NCBI GenBank assembly: GCA_012961925.1
Contig: DTYK01000268.1
Span: 1-8,259 of the forward strand
Direction of reading: 5' to 3'
Length of the DNA stretch: 8,259 bases
Source: Candidatus Latescibacterota bacterium
Lineage (GTDB): Bacteria; Latescibacterota; MVCY01; DTYK01
The notes beneath the pieces are model-generated. The model did no database searches. It saw only the letters and a program-made list of their open reading frames with translations, and was not told where the DNA came from. Made by a program: the position numbers and the translations under genes. Positions 5,995 to 8,259 of the stretch are shown here, in pieces. Within the stretch, counting starts at the first letter, position 1. Every line of letters begins with the position of its first letter.

Positions 5995-8259
5995 ATGGTG
6001 AAGGAGATGGAGGATACGCAGGTAAAGGGGGCGAAGGTAGTTCTACCCATAAAGGGAATGACTTGTGCCAGTTGTGCCCAGACCATTGAGGGGGCGCTGA
6101 ATAAACTGGATGGGGTGATAGAGGCCAGGGTGAACTTCGCTACAGAGAAGGCCTTTGTAAAATACGACCAGGGAAAGGTCTCCCGGGAGGATCTGATAGG
6201 GAGGGTGAAGGATGTCGGTTATGGAGTGAGACAGGAGACGAAGAAGTTCACCTTCAAGGTCGGGGGTATGAGCTGTGCTTCCTGTGCCCAGACAATAGAG
6301 AATGCCTTGAAGAAGAGGGAGGGGGTGCTTGAAGCCGCTGTCAATTTCGCCACGGAAAAAGCCACTGTCTCCTATGATCCTACAATAGTGGAGGTTGAGG
6401 ACATAAAGAGGGTTGTCGATGAGACAGGCTATCAGGCGCTTGGCTTTGAGGGAGAGGAGGCCGAGGAAGACGAGGAACTGCAGAGGATGAAGGAGGCCAA
6501 AAGGCGTATGACCCTCGCATGGAGTTTGACTGCTCCTATAATCCTCTGGATGTTCCACGAAATGTTCACCGGAAGGCCATTTCCTAACAGGTCCATATTC
6601 AATTTGGGTATGATCATCCTGGCCTCTCCGGTAATGTTCTGGATGGGGCTTGAGACCCTGCGATCGGGTTGGCTTGCGGTCAGACATGGGAGCGCAAACA
6701 TGGACGTTCTGATCGGAATGGGGACTACAGCAGCCTTCTTGACCGGTCCAGCGGTGTTCTTCAGTGCCATAGAGAACTACGCCGGGGTGGCAGCCATGAT
6801 CATGGCCTTTCATCTTACCGGGAGATATGTGGAGGCTAAGGCAAAGGGACGGGCCTCCCAGGCCATAAAAAAATTGTTGGAGTTAGGGGCGAAGACCGCA
6901 CGGATCATCGTTGATGGCGAGGAGAAAGAGGTACCTGTGGAGGAGGTGAAGGTTGGGGATGTTATGGTGGTGCGCCCTGGTGAGAAGATCCCTACCGACG
7001 GTCGGGTGATTGAGGGCAAAAGTTCGGTGGATGAATCCATGGCCACGGGGGAGTCCATGCCGGTGAAAAAGGGTGTGGGCGATGAGGTCATCGGTGCGAC
7101 CATCAATCAACAGGGCGTATTAAAGGTAGAGGCCACAAAAGTGGGTAAGGATACGTTCCTCTCCCAGGTAATCAAGATGGTTGAGGAATGCCAGGGTACA
7201 AAGGTTCCAATCCAGGCGTTTGCCGATAGGGTGACGAGTTATTTTGTCCCTACCGTTTTAGGGATAGCTGTCCTCACTTTCCTGTCCTGGTTGCTCTTTC
7301 CTGGCACTTTCAGGGCCATAGGTGAGTGGGCGTCCGCTTTTATCCCGTGGGTTGATCCTACGTTGGGGGTGATCTCACTTGCTATCTTTGCCATGGTGGC
7401 TGTTCTGGTAATCGCCTGCCCTTGCGCCCTGGGCCTTGCAACGCCCACCGCTCTCATGGTAGGCAGCGGTATGGGTGCTGAACATGGCATACTGATCCGT
7501 ACCGGGGAAGCCATCCAGACTATGAAGGACGTTCACACGATAGTCTTTGATAAGACAGGCACCATAACTAAAGGCAAACCCGAGGTGACGGATGTGTTAG
7601 GTATGAACGGCTTCAAAGAGGAGGAAGTTCTGAGGTTAGCAGGCAGCGTCGAGGTCTCTTCAGAACATCCTCTGGGCATTGCCATAGCCGAAGCAGCCCG
7701 ATCCCGAGGGATCTCTCTGGCCGGTGTCTCAAACTTTGAGGCCATCAGTGGGAAGGGGGTAAAGGCCCAGTTGAATGGAGAATGGATACTAATTGGCAAT
7801 CGTAAGCTGATGACCGATGAGGATATAGATTACCGATCGGCGGAAGATGAGCTTAGCAGGTTAGAGGAAGAGGCGAAGACGGCAATGTTAATAGCATCGG
7901 ATGGAAGACTGGCTGGAGTTATCGCCGTCGCCGATACCCTGAAGGACGACTCAGTCAAGGCGATCGCTGAACTGGAAGGTATGGGATTGGAGACCGCTAT
8001 GATAACAGGGGATAATCTCAGGACAGCAGAGGCAATAGCCAGGAAGGTGGGCATCTCCCGCGTCCTTGCAGAGGTCCTTCCTGATGGGAAGGTGGCCGAG
8101 ATACAAAAGCTACAGGAAAAGGTCGGAATGGTGGCCATGGTGGGCGACGGCATAAACGACGCCCCTGCCCTGACACAGGCCAATGTTGGCATTGCCATCG
8201 GAACCGGCACTGATATCGCCATCGAGTCCTCGGACATAACTCTGGTGAGCGGCGAACTC
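5995..8259 (+). CDS. copA: Cu(I)-exporting P1B-type ATPase CopA (3' end outside window)
   Basis: CopA uses ATP to export Cu(I) from the cytoplasm across the inner membrane. The frame stays open for 755 codons to the right edge. In order: two heavy-metal-associated domains with GMTCASC (C24, C27) and GMSCASC (C94, C97); an acidic linker (about 153-161); helices MA and MB (about 174-222) and M1-M2 (about 236-280); the actuator domain with T351-G-E-S; helix M3 (about 413-435); helix M4 with the C475-P-C477 transport motif of Cu(I)/Ag(I) pumps; the phosphorylation site D519-K-T-G-T; the nucleotide-binding H558-P; T671-G-D; and G717-D-G-I-N-D-A-P. All key residues are present. The last two membrane helices, with the usual Cu(I)-binding Tyr/Asn and Met/Ser residues, lie beyond the window, so about 60-70 residues are missing. 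The CPC motif and the CsoR-like operator favour Cu(I) over Zn/Cd. Silver may also be carried. Confidence 0.96.
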   Translation, partial: MVKEMEDTQVKGAKVVLPIKGMTCASCAQTIEGALNKLDGVIEARVNFATEKAFVKYDQGKVSREDLIGRVKDVGYGVRQETKKFTFKVGGMSCASCAQTIENALKKREGVLEAAVNFATEKATVSYDPTIVEVEDIKRVVDETGYQALGFEGEEAEEDEELQRMKEAKRRMTLAWSLTAPIILWMFHEMFTGRPFPNRSIFNLGMIILASPVMFWMGLETLRSGWLAVRHGSANMDVLIGMGTTAAFLTGPAVFFSAIENYAGVAAMIMAFHLTGRYVEAKAKGRASQAIKKLLELGAKTARIIVDGEEKEVPVEEVKVGDVMVVRPGEKIPTDGRVIEGKSSVDESMATGESMPVKKGVGDEVIGATINQQGVLKVEATKVGKDTFLSQVIKMVEECQGTKVPIQAFADRVTSYFVPTVLGIAVLTFLSWLLFPGTFRAIGEWASAFIPWVDPTLGVISLAIFAMVAVLVIACPCALGLATPTALMVGSGMGAEHGILIRTGEAIQTMKDVHTIVFDKTGTITKGKPEVTDVLGMNGFKEEEVLRLAGSVEVSSEHPLGIAIAEAARSRGISLAGVSNFEAISGKGVKAQLNGEWILIGNRKLMTDEDIDYRSAEDELSRLEEEAKTAMLIASDGRLAGVIAVADTLKDDSVKAIAELEGMGLETAMITGDNLRTAEAIARKVGISRVLAEVLPDGKVAEIQKLQEKVGMVAMVGDGINDAPALTQANVGIAIGTGTDIAIESSDITLVSGEL

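Noticed and set aside
6043..6813. Long minus-strand frame (256 codons) opposite copA
   Set aside because: It is antisense to the well-conserved HMA and membrane regions of copA, has no recognisable domain and results from the codon bias of the + strand gene. The other minus-strand frames opposite copA up to 8237 are shadows for the same reason.

Overview
The window looks like a copper-homeostasis locus from a diderm (Gram-negative-type) bacterium. It carries an apolipoprotein N-acyltransferase (Lnt), sigma-70-like promoters, strong Shine-Dalgarno sites and a moderate base composition. A Desulfobacterota, Nitrospirota or NC10-like host would fit the style of the proteins, but nothing here fixes the taxon. 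All genes lie on the + strand.

Layout: (1) From the left edge to 818 is the 3' part of a gene for a BatA/aerotolerance-type membrane protein, apparently unrelated to what follows. (2) Bases 819-937 hold a strong promoter with a perfect inverted repeat just downstream of its -10. They lead into csoR (938-1204), a Cu(I)-sensing repressor with the Cys-His-Cys ligand set. (3) Three more genes follow with gaps of 87, 37 and 60 bases and no visible terminator: a small single-span membrane protein with a C-x-C-x-C...C...C cluster (1292-1696), a large membrane protein with a spermidine-synthase-like Rossmann domain between two membrane blocks (1734-4067), and lnt (4128-5747). (4) The 247-base gap after lnt holds a second promoter that repeats the -10/operator core of the csoR promoter with one mismatch in 17 bases. 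It drives copA (5995 to the right edge), a Cu(I)-exporting P1B-type ATPase with two N-terminal metal-binding domains, cut off before its last two membrane helices.

How they may work together: CsoR probably represses both promoters when copper is low and releases them when Cu(I) binds. CopA then pumps Cu(I) out of the cytoplasm. The three genes co-transcribed with csoR act in or at the inner membrane, so the locus may join copper export to envelope remodelling. Lnt completes the acylation of lipoproteins and was first known in E. coli as CutE, a copper-tolerance gene. The Cys-rich protein is a candidate periplasmic Cu(I)-binding or thiol protein. The synthase-like protein has lost the catalytic aspartate motif of true polyamine synthases, so its chemistry is unknown. 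The csoR / Cys-rich protein / synthase-like protein / lnt unit is the most interesting part of the window; its function is inferred from context only.
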